Assembly: GCA_963556195.1 (NCBI GenBank)
Contig: OY744520.1
Coordinates: 155,493,607-155,557,606, forward strand
Length of the DNA stretch: 64,000 bases
Source: Sepiola atlantica
Taxonomy: Eukaryota > Mollusca > Cephalopoda > Sepiida > Sepiolidae
Direction of reading: 5' to 3'
Shown: positions 48,050 to 58,374 of the stretch, in pieces
How positions within the stretch are numbered: the stretch's first letter is position 1
Layout: the number at the start of each line of letters is the position of its first letter
Program-made: the position numbers and the translations under genes
The notes under the pieces: model-generated
What the model saw: only the letters and a program-made list of their open reading frames with translations
Database searches by the model: none
What the model was told of the DNA's origin: nothing

Positions 48050-48210
48050 AAAAATTAAAAAATTAAAAAATTAAAAATTAAAAAATTAAAAATTTATTAA
48101 AAAAAAAATAGAAATAAGAAAATGAAAAAAAAAAAAAATAAATAAAAAATGAAAAAAAAAAAAAAAATAAATAAATAAAAAATGAAAAAGAAATAGAAAT
48201 AAGAAAATTT
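48050..48210. repeat. A-rich low-complexity tract
   Basis: Runs of A8-A17 with ATT and TAAATA units. The block TAGAAATAAGAAAATG occurs at both ends of the homopolymer part. Confidence 0.9.
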
Positions 48211-48399
48211 GTCTGAGGCTCGCAAGGAAAATTATGGATTGACCGATAAAGGAATAATATAAATGAGGGAAAGGTCGATAATATTGGAGCTCGAGAGTGA
48301 GTATTAAAATAAGGAAGGTAATTTGACCTCGAGTAAATATCCGGAATGGGAATCCCCAAATAGTAAGTTTGAATGAGAGGCTGTCTGGAAGCTTTGACC

Positions 48400-49489
48400 T
48401 AAATTTACACATCTGTCTCTGTGACCCAGACTTTTAATATCCATTATACACAGAACTGATTTGCTCCAGACATATAGCATCCGGTGTACATATAGCTGAT
48501 TTTACACATCCGTAACTATGAGATGGCGTTCTCGTTGTTAACGCAGACATTTAACATCCGTGTGTATACGCGGTTTGAATTAGTAGACATTCAACTACTT
48601 TTTCCACCGCTGTCTTACCGAGAAGAAGGATTTCTTTTGGACTCGTTACGCTATCAATAGGGCTTGCGGGAGCTTGATTACTTTCGAATGTAAAATTGTT
48701 TTCACTGAATTAACTTCATCGGACCCGGAAGAAAAAATGGCCGAATACATCAGCTCAGTTTAATTTTATTCGAATTGGCTGTAGCGGAGCTTGCATCTCA
48801 CCAGGAAGTTATGGTTTGCACAACTCCTATCAACTTATAAGAACCCTGAATGTGGACATTATAATATTCAACACCAAGTGAGTTTATTTGTTCTTAACTT
48901 TTCATATGATTTGTTTTTTTCTACCGTTTTAATAATTTGCATACACCTTGGATACACTTTTCACTGTCATATACTGTATCGATAGAAAACAAATTTTCCG
49001 CCTGGATAACATTTTTGGTTTTTGGTATACTATTCACCACCTGTATTGTTTTTTAATCAACCTCTTTGACATCTTTCTTGAAGCTGTTTTAAACTTTATG
49101 ACTTGGATTAACTGTATGAATTTAGCCAAAAAGTATGTTTTGGGCTGATATATTTGATGTTTTATATACTTTTATGTATTTCTATGTAACTATTTTTACT
49201 ATATTTTCAAAGTTTAAATTTATTACCTGCAGTAATGTCATTGCGGTAATGGTTCTCTGAGGAGAAGATTTTCTTTGAAACCTCATGAGTTAAGGACTTT
49301 AAAGTACTTTGCTTGAGCATTGAATGCTAATAAAATTTGCTTCGCACCTTATGTTATGCTTTCACTTTATCTAGTGCTATTAATGCTCTATCCCGTATAT
49401 TGAGCTAAAGTTTTATCCGGATGTTCACAAATTAAAAATATTAGTTGCCTCTTATATCTTTTGTTGTATTAACTTCATATATATAGTAA

Positions 49490-49490
<1 letters not shown>
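48400..49490. other. Unidentified sequence, weak hammerhead-like candidate at 49255
   Basis: No coding motif. At about 49255-49290 the plus strand reads CTGAGGA, an AAGA/TCTT hairpin, GAAAC, and CTCATGAG followed by TT. This matches CUGANGA-stem II-GAAA-stem III, but the stem I pairing is only about two bases, so it may be chance. Confidence 0.3.

Positions 49491-49493
<3 letters not shown>

Positions 49494-49537
<44 letters not shown>
49494..49537. repeat. (TA)n microsatellite
   Basis: About 22 TA units. Confidence 0.95.
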
Positions 49538-49541
<4 letters not shown>

Positions 49542-49643
49542 AGTTTGAAATGTGTCTCTATTGCTATTTGTAAGCCTTCTCGTGTCGGCAGAAAGAATTC
49601 GTTAGAACATTGAATCAGTTTGGGGAACTTTGTCCCCAACATT

Positions 49644-49646
<3 letters not shown>

Positions 49647-49712
<66 letters not shown>
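49647..49712. repeat. (TA)n microsatellite at a Penelope-like 3' end
   Basis: About 33 TA units, passing directly into TGTGTGTATTCAGGCAGCAT, the terminal sequence shared with the 16.6 kb element. Confidence 0.95.
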
Positions 49713-49715
<3 letters not shown>

Positions 49716-50300
49716 GTGTGTATTCAGGCAGCATTTTATCATTTATGATACAAATAACAAGGTTTGTCTGTCAAATTATACCTTTTTTATTTTTCCATAT
49801 TTTCCGGTGGTCTTGTTCGTATTAAAATCAACAGGATATAATAAATGTTCCATAGGTTTCGCGAACGTTTAAAAGAAAGCATAGACACGCGCAGAGAGTG
49901 TTTTTCGAATTGTTCCAGGAAGTTGTTGACGATTAAATTTCAGCAACGCTCAATTGCATAACAGAAGAAAATCGCATTACGTTAAGCATTTCAAAATGTT
50001 ATCACTGGTTTCATATGTTGTGTTGCAATTTTTAGGTTGTTGTGTTTTCATGTAGATAGCTTCCAGTATATTTTTTAAAACTTGGTTTTGGAATATATAA
50101 TTTGTAGTGTTATTAACTATAATTTCATTTATGTCAGAGAGAGGGCATTTATATTTTTGTAGATGTTGGTAAATTTTGCTACAGTTTCCAAGATGCATGC
50201 TGAGGCGGCGAGATAGGGTAGTGCTTGTAAAACCTATGTATTTATTTGTTTTATAATTATTATTATGGGAGTTACATTCTCCAAAAAGGCATTAAAGCAT
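49713..50300 (-). pseudogene. Penelope-like element: GIY-YIG endonuclease and 3' tail
   Basis: Minus strand, from 50300 leftward: a decayed zinc-finger-like start (GECNSHN), then YIGFTSTTLSRRLSMHLGNC (about 50180-50240), SKIYQHLQKYKC, and near 50030-50060 LKNILEAIYMKTQQPK. This order (YIG.T...L..RL..H, then I..H, then ILEA.YI....P.LN) is the GIY-YIG nuclease at the C-terminus of Penelope-like proteins. The frame is open from about 50280 to 49977. A 3' tail of about 260 bp follows and ends at the (TA)n tract. RT was not found upstream, so the copy is 5'-truncated. Confidence 0.75.
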
Positions 50301-50535
50301 TATCTGTGCATTTTCCGCCGTCTTTTAAAAAATTCTCAACTTTCTCCAGCTTTTTTTTTCATTTTTTTTTGACACCTGAGCATGATTCGACGAAAAATCG
50401 AAAACGTTACTGAAACTTATAGAACATTTATTATTAATTGTGTTATTTTAATACAAAAAATATCAGAAGAATTTTTAAAATAAATTAGGTGTAGTTAAAC
50501 AGACGAATTCTGTTTTTTTAAACAATATTTGCATT

Positions 50536-50537
<2 letters not shown>

Positions 50538-50574
<37 letters not shown>
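50538..50574. repeat. (TA)n microsatellite
   Basis: About 18 TA units. Confidence 0.95.
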
Positions 50575-50577
<3 letters not shown>

Positions 50578-50879
50578 TACATAAAAATTAGTACGACATT
50601 AGTACCCTCAGTTTCAAGCTTAGAAGGACTTAAACATCTTGCTCTCTTCAACTTATATTGTAACCTGTTTCAGAAATGTAAAGTCACGTGTCCCTCTCGG
50701 TTGTATGGGTTATTTGCTTAGAGTGTTATGTATATTTGTTTAAAATTAGTGTTAGCTATGTTTAATAAGGTTTGAAAAAAAATGGTGACATATAACAGTT
50801 GAGATTTAAAAACGCTCTTAATTTTTATTCTCAATTAATCCAGCACTCTGGTCGGATTTTTCCTACGATATTACACAAA

Positions 50880-50882
<3 letters not shown>

Positions 50883-50962
<80 letters not shown>
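50883..50962. repeat. (TA)n microsatellite
   Basis: About 40 TA units, 40 bp from a hammerhead-like motif. Confidence 0.95.
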
Positions 50963-50967
<5 letters not shown>

Positions 50968-50984
50968 TATTCGTGTATTGCTTA

Positions 50985-51050
50985 TTATTTATGCACGTAT
51001 AGGTTTCGTCCTTTTTTAATCGGTTCTCATCAGCATAGAGGTATAACTAT
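50985..51050 (-). ncRNA. Hammerhead-ribozyme-like motif
   Basis: The minus strand carries CTGATGAG (51026-51033), a CC..GG stem II with an A-rich loop, GGACGAAAC (51003-51011), a minimal stem III, and CATA, which pairs with the TATG just before CTGATGA as stem I. Core residues are conserved. The base before the expected cleavage point reads G where C, U or A is needed, so self-cleavage is doubtful. The TA tract lies on its 3' side. Confidence 0.6.
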
Positions 51051-51059
51051 TCATTACTG

Positions 51060-51135
51060 GTCGTGTGATTCTAAACACTGGGCTAAAGGAATTTTACGAC
51101 TCAAATCCCGACTCATAGAACCATTCGGCCACTGC
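51060..51135 (+). repeat. tRNA-like SINE head
   Basis: TGGTCGTGTGATTCTAAACA, then a possible anticodon arm around CTGGGCTAAAGG, then GACTCAAATCC (B-box-like). The arms pair imperfectly. Placed between a hammerhead-like motif and another TA tract. Confidence 0.4.
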
Positions 51136-51298
51136 AAGATAGCCAAATAAACAGTGATAATGTTATACTTATTTTGCCGGATTGACGTCATAACACCCCT
51201 TAACCTTATGAAAGGACCGATGCATTTATAGCTAGCAACGTCATGCTGTGATAATACTACACTTACAGTGCCCATCTAGAGGTTTTCCAGGGGCTACA

Positions 51299-51301
<3 letters not shown>

Positions 51302-51345
<44 letters not shown>
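51302..51345. repeat. (TA)n microsatellite
   Basis: About 22 TA units. Confidence 0.95.
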
Positions 51346-51348
<3 letters not shown>

Positions 51349-53125
51349 ATATACGCAAATTGAGAGGTAAAATAGTTGTATTGAGTGAATAGATTTATTT
51401 AAAACAATTAGTTTAAAAATAAGGCAACCAAAAGCATACTAATTATGAAGCGACAGAGCTGATTTCTTATTTATTTTAAAAATTTTACAAACAGTTTTAA
51501 GTATTGTAAATGTTCTTTTTAAAATAAGATGTGACACATGGTCAAATAGTGTCACGTTGGTCTATTCTCTAAACTAGTTTCAATTACCAAAAATACCACA
51601 TTCACTCTTTTGGATAATTCTCATGTAACATACTGAAAATCAGTATATTATCTAATGCATTTTTCAGACGAGGTAAAATTGATTGCAAAAATAGCTTATA
51701 CATAAGCAACCTGAATGACAACAATTGATGCAGTTGGTTGGCAAAAGCACGCCATCTTGAATACGAGAATTAAGACAGCGAATGGCAAAACAGGTCAATA
51801 ACCTTGAACAGCAAGAACTGTAAATAAAAGTTAGAAGGTAAGACTAATTCGCTGAACAAATACAAATTTAAGCACTGATATAAACAAATTAGTCTGAAAA
51901 AAGACATCAACGCTCACATTAGGCTATACGTGCTAGACGAAATCTGAATAGTTTTAAAATTAGCGTAAACATTATTTTTCTCATTTTTCTAATTGTATAT
52001 GTTTTTAATTCCTTCCGCCTATATCGCACAGTTTTATGAAATATTCCCAAAATATCAAAACTAATTGTATATTCTCGTAAACGATCGATTCATCTGAATA
52101 GAATCAGTTTTTTTTTTATTCAATAATATTTAGACAAAATATTTATCATCTACTTGTAAGTGTGTCTGTTCTGTATTTTACGACATATCAATCGTATTTT
52201 GATGATTTTAATTGGGAAACAATACTTACTTGAACGGATTCATTACAGATAAAGGCAAAACACAAGTTGCTAATTTAACAGACAAATATATAAACTATAG
52301 ATGAAAGTTATTAATTTTCAATTGAATACACTAGATCCGATAAGAATTGAACTCGGTATAGCCGATTGCAAATCGATGTTGAATATTCGTTCGCCGCAGT
52401 CTATTTTCGGGGAACCCTGCAATTATAACCCAGGTGAAATAGGTTATACGGTCTTATGGACAGGGGTATATACTTGAAGTTATCTGGGGGCCTCATGATA
52501 AGTATGACTTATAAATAGTTAATAGATGTAGACCGATTTGAAATTGAGCTACTTGTTGCAAAAATGTTTAATAAGTGAGAAGTCATGTAAGATGCAGATA
52601 ATAAGGGGTGTTCGGAGAACCGTGTGGGTGATTATGACCGACGCAATCCCTAGATATGGAACTGTTTTTTAATTAGTAATCAACAGAATGCATTTTAACT
52701 TGAAATCGTTGTGGCCGTAATCTGCTTCTTAAATACACGAGAATCCTGGGAATAGGATTAAGGGAACATCACCCGTAATCCACAAATTATGGACTCATGA
52801 CGAGAATATATTATAGTATTTACAACAAACAATTATTATTAATTACGTCTATTCAATCAGCGCGTTTATCGATACAAATCCTATTTAACACTTCATAGTG
52901 AGAGACAGCCCAACGAAAGAGTAAAAAGTATTATATATATATACAAGGACGTATCTCAAAATGTATGTTCGAAACGATCAAAATGGTAATTCTAACTGAT
53001 ACGTGACAAATGAACAAACCGACGGACACAATACAGTTTTTTTTATAGATGCCCACCATAAACGGAGAATATAATATTAAATATTGCATGATTTGGAATG
53101 ATTCAAAGAAGGTAAAAGTCATGGA
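51346..53125. other. No supported gene; possible SINE-like debris at 52.3-52.8 kb
   Basis: Near 52330-52390 and 52530-52560 there are weakly similar segments (GAATTGAACTCGG and GAAATTGAGCTAC) that could be decayed tRNA-like units. The ACGGACACAATACAG block at 53020 recalls that at 33890. Nothing firm. Confidence 0.35.
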
Positions 53126-53129
53126 TATT

Positions 53130-53215
53130 TCTCGAATATCTCGGGAGCCTTTTGCAGACATACAAACAGACAAACTTACACACACACATAAGATTGTCCT
53201 TTAAATAATAGATCA
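53130..53215. repeat. Retroelement-tail-like repeat, copy 1
   Basis: CTCGGGAGCCTTTTGCAGAC, then a run of ACA/CA-rich sequence, then TTTAAATAATAGAT. The same order occurs at 53757-53880 (CTCGGGAGCCTTTTCCAGAC through TTATATAATAGATGA). The ending resembles 3' tails of some LINE or SINE families. Confidence 0.6.
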
Positions 53216-53454
53216 GCAGGGTTACTCGGCGTTTACACCCTCCCGTAAGCAAAAGTGTAACAATCTTATCTCCTTCGTTGTTTGGGGTAAAAACTGTCTC
53301 TATTTCGGTGGGTCCCGATCGCTTCTCACTTGATCGCCCAGTTATCCCCACCCCATCACCCATCTCCGTCGCTTCCTCTCTACGCCCTCTATTTGTTGTC
53401 CGGTAAGTACAAATGATGTCTTCCCGGTCGTGCCCCCCTTTGATGTATGTTTAA

Positions 53455-53560
53455 GTCACGGTTATAAAACGAAACCGGGAGTGGGTGGAGATCGAACCAT
53501 AAACCAGGACGTAGTGGTCCTACGCCGTTATCCAAGTCGGGAATAAAAAACGATGAAAAA
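53455..53560 (-). repeat. tRNA-like SINE head
   Basis: Minus strand: ACTTGGATAACGGCGTAGG (A-box-like), a clean anticodon-type arm AGGAC-CACTAC-GTCCT, then GGTTCGATCTCC (good B box). The loop has six rather than seven bases and the acceptor ends do not pair, so a SINE rather than a tRNA gene. Confidence 0.6.
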
Positions 53561-53756
53561 TAAGTGATTTAAGTGGTTGACATTGGTCTCGGCGCGCATG
53601 CGTAAACGTGAATATGTGGGAAAAAGAATGAAATGTTGGACCCCTGAGAAGTTCCGTCAGTTTTGTGCGAAAAAATGTATTTTTTTTCAATCTTTCGATA
53701 TTATGGGATCGTAAAGTTGAAGATTAAGATAATCCGACCTTTATGTTTGTCTGTCA

Positions 53757-53880
53757 TGCACCTCGGGAGCCTTTTCCAGACATAAAAACATACACACATC
53801 AAACAAACACAGACACCAAAACAAACACATAAACAAACAAAAGAACAACAGGCATGTATCCTTTATATAATAGATGAATA
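53757..53880. repeat. Retroelement-tail-like repeat, copy 2
   Basis: Second copy of the 53.13 kb repeat, same orientation, with an expanded (ACAAAC)-like interior. The tRNA-like SINE lies between the two copies. Confidence 0.6.
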
Positions 53881-54349
53881 TGTTTAATTTATCCGCATAC
53901 ATATGTTTCGTTTTAAAAAGGCTAATCAGTGTGACTATATTAAGCTATACCACAAGTTGTTGGGTTCGGATAATGGACTAATGTCACTTTAGAGTAGCAT
54001 CTAACCCTTTTGCCTGTTTGGCCACTGTTATAACATTACGAAATTAAAAAGAAAATATATTTATTTCAATATTTCTTAGAGAGTTCGTTCTTCCTGATAT
54101 ATTGATTAACTCAGACTATATTCATAGTTTTCATACATAGGGTGTTTACCGTTAAAACAAGCAATTACATAATTTTATGATAAATACTTTTTATTTATTT
54201 ATTTACATACATATATGTTATTTTCATCAGTGTTGCCAAAAAGGCAATACCACTTATCGCTAGGTTCAAATTAAAGAGTAAAGTCATCGTTTGAATGTAA
54301 TTACATATATATGTATATATGATTAATTTGCTGATGTAAGTTGAATAAA

Positions 54350-54350
<1 letters not shown>

Positions 54351-54436
<86 letters not shown>

Positions 54437-54440
54437 TTGT
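54351..54440. repeat. (TA)n(TG)n microsatellite
   Basis: About 27 TA units followed by TG/GT runs with T interruptions. Confidence 0.95.
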
Positions 54441-54483
54441 AAAGTAAGTTATGAAAATATGTTTATGCCAATAAAGCTACTCA

Positions 54484-54580
54484 GATGCTTCCGCGTTTCA
54501 TCCCTGTAGGGAATTGTCAGGCTAATCTACACAGAGGCTTCCGCGTTCCATCCCCCTAGAGAATCGGCAGGCTAAAATTG
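54484..54580 (-). ncRNA. Two tandem hammerhead-like units of about 53 bp
   Basis: On the minus strand the unit CTGACAAT-TCCC-TACA-GGGA-T-GAAACGCGGAAGC (split here by element) spans 54486-54520. A diverged version (CTGCCGATT..GGGGGATGGAACGCGGAAGC) lies at about 54540-54574. The TCCC/GGGA stem II and GAAAC are good in the first. CUGANGA has become CUGACAA there and CUGCCGA in the second, and GAAAC has become GGAAC, so both are probably inactive. The TA/TG tract lies on the 3' side. Confidence 0.45.
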
Positions 54581-54765
54581 TGGTCTGGCGATTATATACG
54601 GTGATTAAACGCAAAAACTTCTTTGTAGCTTTATTTTGATAAATACATTTTTATAACTTACTACATAGCTCGATTCACGTATTCAGCACTGTTGAAATAA
54701 ACACTGAAAATCAATACATAAAATATTATACCTCTTTATAAAATGTTATGTGGATACATGAAATA

Positions 54766-54789
54766 ATATATATATATGTTTATATATAT

Positions 54790-54834
<45 letters not shown>
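54766..54834. repeat. (TA)n microsatellite
   Basis: TA tract with two GTTTA interruptions near 54777-54796. Confidence 0.95.
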
Positions 54835-54838
<4 letters not shown>

Positions 54839-55079
54839 GTGGGTAACAACATTTACAATTCACGTTTAGTTGTTTTTTCCCTGTAATTACTAAGTCAATT
54901 GTTTTTAACGTAAATGGCAATTGAATGTGAGGTAGACAAAAAAAACGATTAGAAATGCCCTGAAATGATTTGAAGTTGAAATCTTACACGAAAACACCTA
55001 CATACTTTTTGATAACAGCTATTAAGGACAAGTGATTGTAAGAGTGCAATAAAAACAGAACATAGTTGAAGAAAAAAAT

Positions 55080-55740
55080 CATCCATTAAAACGAGGTTTT
55101 CAAATGAAAAAATATTCACTGTCGATGATGTTCTGAACCGCTGAATTGACAAATTCATCGCACGATCGACATTTAAGATAAGGGGACAGTTAAAACAAAA
55201 CATCCTGCCTAAGTTATGCATTTTGCTGTTGTGGCTTCCGATCGAAGGAAACTGTCTATAAAATTTAGCAAGTTGATAAAAAAAATCAATGTTCATGCGT
55301 ACTACAAGACTCGGAGATACTAGGTATTGCAATAGCGTATAGAAAACCAGCCAGATGGTAACTATATCTGGACACAGAGTGGTTCTGCAGCCCACACAGC
55401 TAGAAAAAAAGTAGATTTTTGCAAATGCAACATTAGCAATTTTTTAAACTTATGGCTGCCTTTAATCCCAGATCCAAACCTTCTGGATTGCGCTCTTTTT
55501 TGTCGTTTTAGAAAATGCCCCAATAGAACATCACACGGGAATGCCGTTTCTCTTAAAGATAATATTTAAGAAAAATAGGAGAAGTAGTCTCCCAAATATT
55601 TTAGGAACATTTGTGAAAGTTTCAGAAAGCGTGAGAAGACAGTTATTGACAAAAGAGGAGAACACAGAGTTTACAAACATTTTCTATTATGTAACTTTTC
55701 TTGTGGAAAATACATTCTCATGACTTTCAATAAACATATT
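55080..55740 (+). pseudogene. Tc1/mariner-superfamily transposase remnant
   Basis: Plus-strand, frameshifted catalytic region of a Tc1/mariner-type transposase. Pieces in order: IFTVDDVLNR..DKFIARST (near 55108-55170), a decayed centre with YYK.RRY (near 55300), then AAHTARKKVDFCKCNISNF (near 55390-55440, from the QDGAPAHTAKKVQKF segment), NRTSHGNAVSLKDNI (near 55525), and ICESFRKREKTVIDKRGEH (near 55610-55665). In this family the segment before AHTA holds the second catalytic aspartate; here it reads TQSG or similar, so the residue is lost. No inverted terminal repeats were found. It is distinct from both mariner copies above. Confidence 0.6.
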
Positions 55741-56155
55741 GTCTTTCAATCGCAGCTTCAAATTATTGTAAATTTTAGTGTCTAACCTTTGTATATGTAT
55801 GTGGGTGCGTGCGTTATCTGACTTTTATCCAACACCTACATGTCAACAATTATTTCGACCCCAAGCGGACCCTTTAACATCTGTAGATTATTTATAGAAA
55901 ATTCACCGTGTCATTCTTATTTCAAACATCACATGACTTATTTTTCTTGACATATGTGGCCATAACCATAAAATGAATGTAATGTAATATATTGCTTACA
56001 CATATTTTCAGTATTTACTGCAACGGTGCTTAATATGTTTGTAGAGCTTAGAAGAAGTATGAAAATATATTTAAGGCAAGTTAGCTAGACAATAACGTCC
56101 ACGTTTCATTTTAAAAGAAATCATCATATTTTCTCTCATTATTTATATTATTTGT
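55741..56155. other. No supported feature
   Basis: AT-rich spacer. Confidence 0.45.
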
Positions 56156-56159
56156 ACTC

Positions 56160-57130
56160 ACTAGAAGTTCTCACACAGATCATCGTCAGTGTTTGCTCAC
56201 CGACAACAACCAGTGGTATTTTCTGCAGTCTGAGTGATAACAAGTCTCCCCAGATTTCCAGTATTCTTCACCTCTTTTCGATAACGATGTGGTATCGCAA
56301 CAGCCGCTTACCATTGATTTCTCACTGGTAAAGACAATTTGTCTTCTCTGAGATTTGGGTGGCAATAAGCCTCCCCAATGTCCCAGCATTCTCTGCACTT
56401 TTCTAGTGGATGTCTGGTTTGTGCTGTCCCTCCTCGGTCTTCTCATCCTCCTCGACCCTCTACAAATATTTTGTCTGGTGACAGCCTAGGCCGGCACCAG
56501 TTAAAAAAATGTGTTTAAATTATAATCAATAAATAAATAAATATATTTTTTTTTTTTTTTAATTTAAAAAAAATTTTTTAAAATAAATAAATTAAAAAAA
56601 AACAATAAATAAATAAATATTTTTTTTAATTTAATAAAAATAATTAACTAAATTTATTTTATTTTTTCATTTTTTCTTTTTTTCCTTTCAACACCTTAAT
56701 TTTTTTCCTTTTCTTTTTCCTTATCTTTTAAAAGAAAATAATGTTTAATTCTTTTTAACTTAAAAAAAAAATGTATTTGGAGGTGTGTGGGAGAGAGAGA
56801 GGAGCTTATAGTGTTTCTTGTAATTTCTATTTTTTGGCTCATTTTTCTATAGATAGCTGAGGCCGGTGTAATTTATTGGGGGATTATGAAGTGCCGTTTT
56901 TTGCAGTTCTGTTTATTGGCTGTCGTTCTGGTGTTCTTCGTGTGGTTTTGTTTTCTCAGCTGTGAATTCCTTGTGACTGGTTAGCCTTTGTAGCTTCTGC
57001 GTGTTAGTTTCCGCATTCGAGGATTTTCTCCAGGTTTTTTTGTGATATTTCCTAGTGCTCCTACGATTATTGGTATTATACTAACTTTCTTCATGCTCCA
57101 TATTCCTTTCAGTTCTCTGGCTAATTCTGT

Positions 57131-57131
<1 letters not shown>
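56160..57131 (-). pseudogene. R4/Dong-like retrotransposon, 5'-truncated minus-strand copy
   Basis: On the minus strand it begins at the (TTA)27 array within the endonuclease domain: YTELARELKGIWSMKKVSII then PIIVGALGNI (57040-57131). It continues towards the tail at 56160-56500, with CCAGACATCCACTAGAAAAG, TTGCCACCCAAATCTC and a 3' end ending AGTGAG followed by imperfect AAT repeats. An A/T-rich insertion of about 300 bp splits it. The truncation point shares AATA with the AAT array, so insertion into a pre-existing TAA repeat is plausible. Fully inactive. Confidence 0.8.
56515..56790. repeat. A/T homopolymer-rich insertion inside the R4/Dong-like copy
   Basis: Long T and A runs with AAATAAATA units, then T/C-rich sequence to about 56790. 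GGCCGG near 56490 and again near 56852, in similar local contexts (CTAGGCCGG and TGAGGCCGG), bracket the interval. Confidence 0.8.

Positions 57132-57213
<82 letters not shown>
57132..57213. repeat. (TTA)27 microsatellite at R4/Dong-like 5' junction
   Basis: About 27 uninterrupted TTA units (TAA/AAT on the other strand) directly against the truncated 5' end of the minus-strand element. A further imperfect TTA cluster lies at about 57620-57672. Confidence 0.97.
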
Positions 57214-57215
<2 letters not shown>

Positions 57216-57507
57216 AATGTATAATATTATTAACATTTTCTCATTCATTTACATTACCTTTTTTTTACTCTGTACTTTATATTTTCGCTAGCCTCTCTCC
57301 CATTCAAATAGTTAGATTTTCTACAATATATACCGACCTTATGTCTAACTCTCGTAGGGAGACAATATATTTCAGTTACAATTTCGCATTACTCTACATG
57401 ATACTCACGAAAAAATCATATTCCTTCAAGTTCGAAGCTATATTTTTTAAAAGTATTTATTCACTTTAAGGTACCACTGGAGTATTATGCCTTTATCTTT
57501 ATTAATA

Positions 57508-57509
57508 TG

Positions 57510-57557
<48 letters not shown>

Positions 57558-57558
57558 G
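57508..57558. repeat. (TA)n microsatellite
   Basis: TA tract with ATGTATATA interruptions. Confidence 0.9.
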
Positions 57559-57834
57559 TTATATATTTGTTTTATCATTTATTACGTATATCTCCTTTTA
57601 TTATTTCTATTTTTATCTTTATTATTATCATAATTATAATTATTATTATTATCATTATTATTATTATTATTTCATAGTAGTTCCATCTTAGTGTTTTAGT
57701 AGAATTTTTATTTTTTATATGGTAGTCCAATTATAACAGTTTGCATATATTCCAGGGTACTACCTGAGCGACTTTGTCGTGTCTGCATTTTTATATTGAT
57801 ATCGATTTTATCGTTATTAATACTATGAGTATTA

Positions 57835-57836
<2 letters not shown>

Positions 57837-57893
<57 letters not shown>

Positions 57894-57910
57894 ATATATA
57901 TATATATATT
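57837..57910. repeat. (TA)n microsatellite
   Basis: About 35 TA units with one TGTGTG interruption. Confidence 0.95.
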
Positions 57911-58005
57911 ATATTAATTTATCATAATATTATTTATTCCTTTCATTCACACGCATATTCTCTCTTACTCTTTACGCTATATTCCCCACAATGAAAGTAC
58001 TTAGT

Positions 58006-58008
<3 letters not shown>

Positions 58009-58055
<47 letters not shown>
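58009..58055. repeat. (TA)n microsatellite
   Basis: About 23 TA units. Confidence 0.95.
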
Positions 58056-58058
<3 letters not shown>

Positions 58059-58140
58059 ATCCACATACAGACTGTTTCGCTGTATCATACTCTTTAGTGC
58101 GGCTATACCAGTTAGTGCCTCATGATTTAAGAGTAGCATA

Positions 58141-58145
<5 letters not shown>

Positions 58146-58230
<85 letters not shown>
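58146..58230. repeat. (TA)n microsatellite
   Basis: About 42 TA units, the longest pure TA tract in this part of the window. Confidence 0.95.
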
Positions 58231-58232
<2 letters not shown>

Positions 58233-58374
58233 AATCAGTTACTCTTAATCGTAATGGGTTAAGAGATAAACGCATACACGCTCATTTAAGACAGAAAACT
58301 AAACAACTTTTTTTTCTCAATCAGTGGTGATTCCGCGTGGACGAACTTGCACGTTAAGACAGAGAATGAACGCT

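Noticed and set aside
49255..49290. CTGAGGA/GAAAC hammerhead candidate
   Set aside because: Stem II pairs, but stem I is only about two bases; not enough to call without a covariance model.
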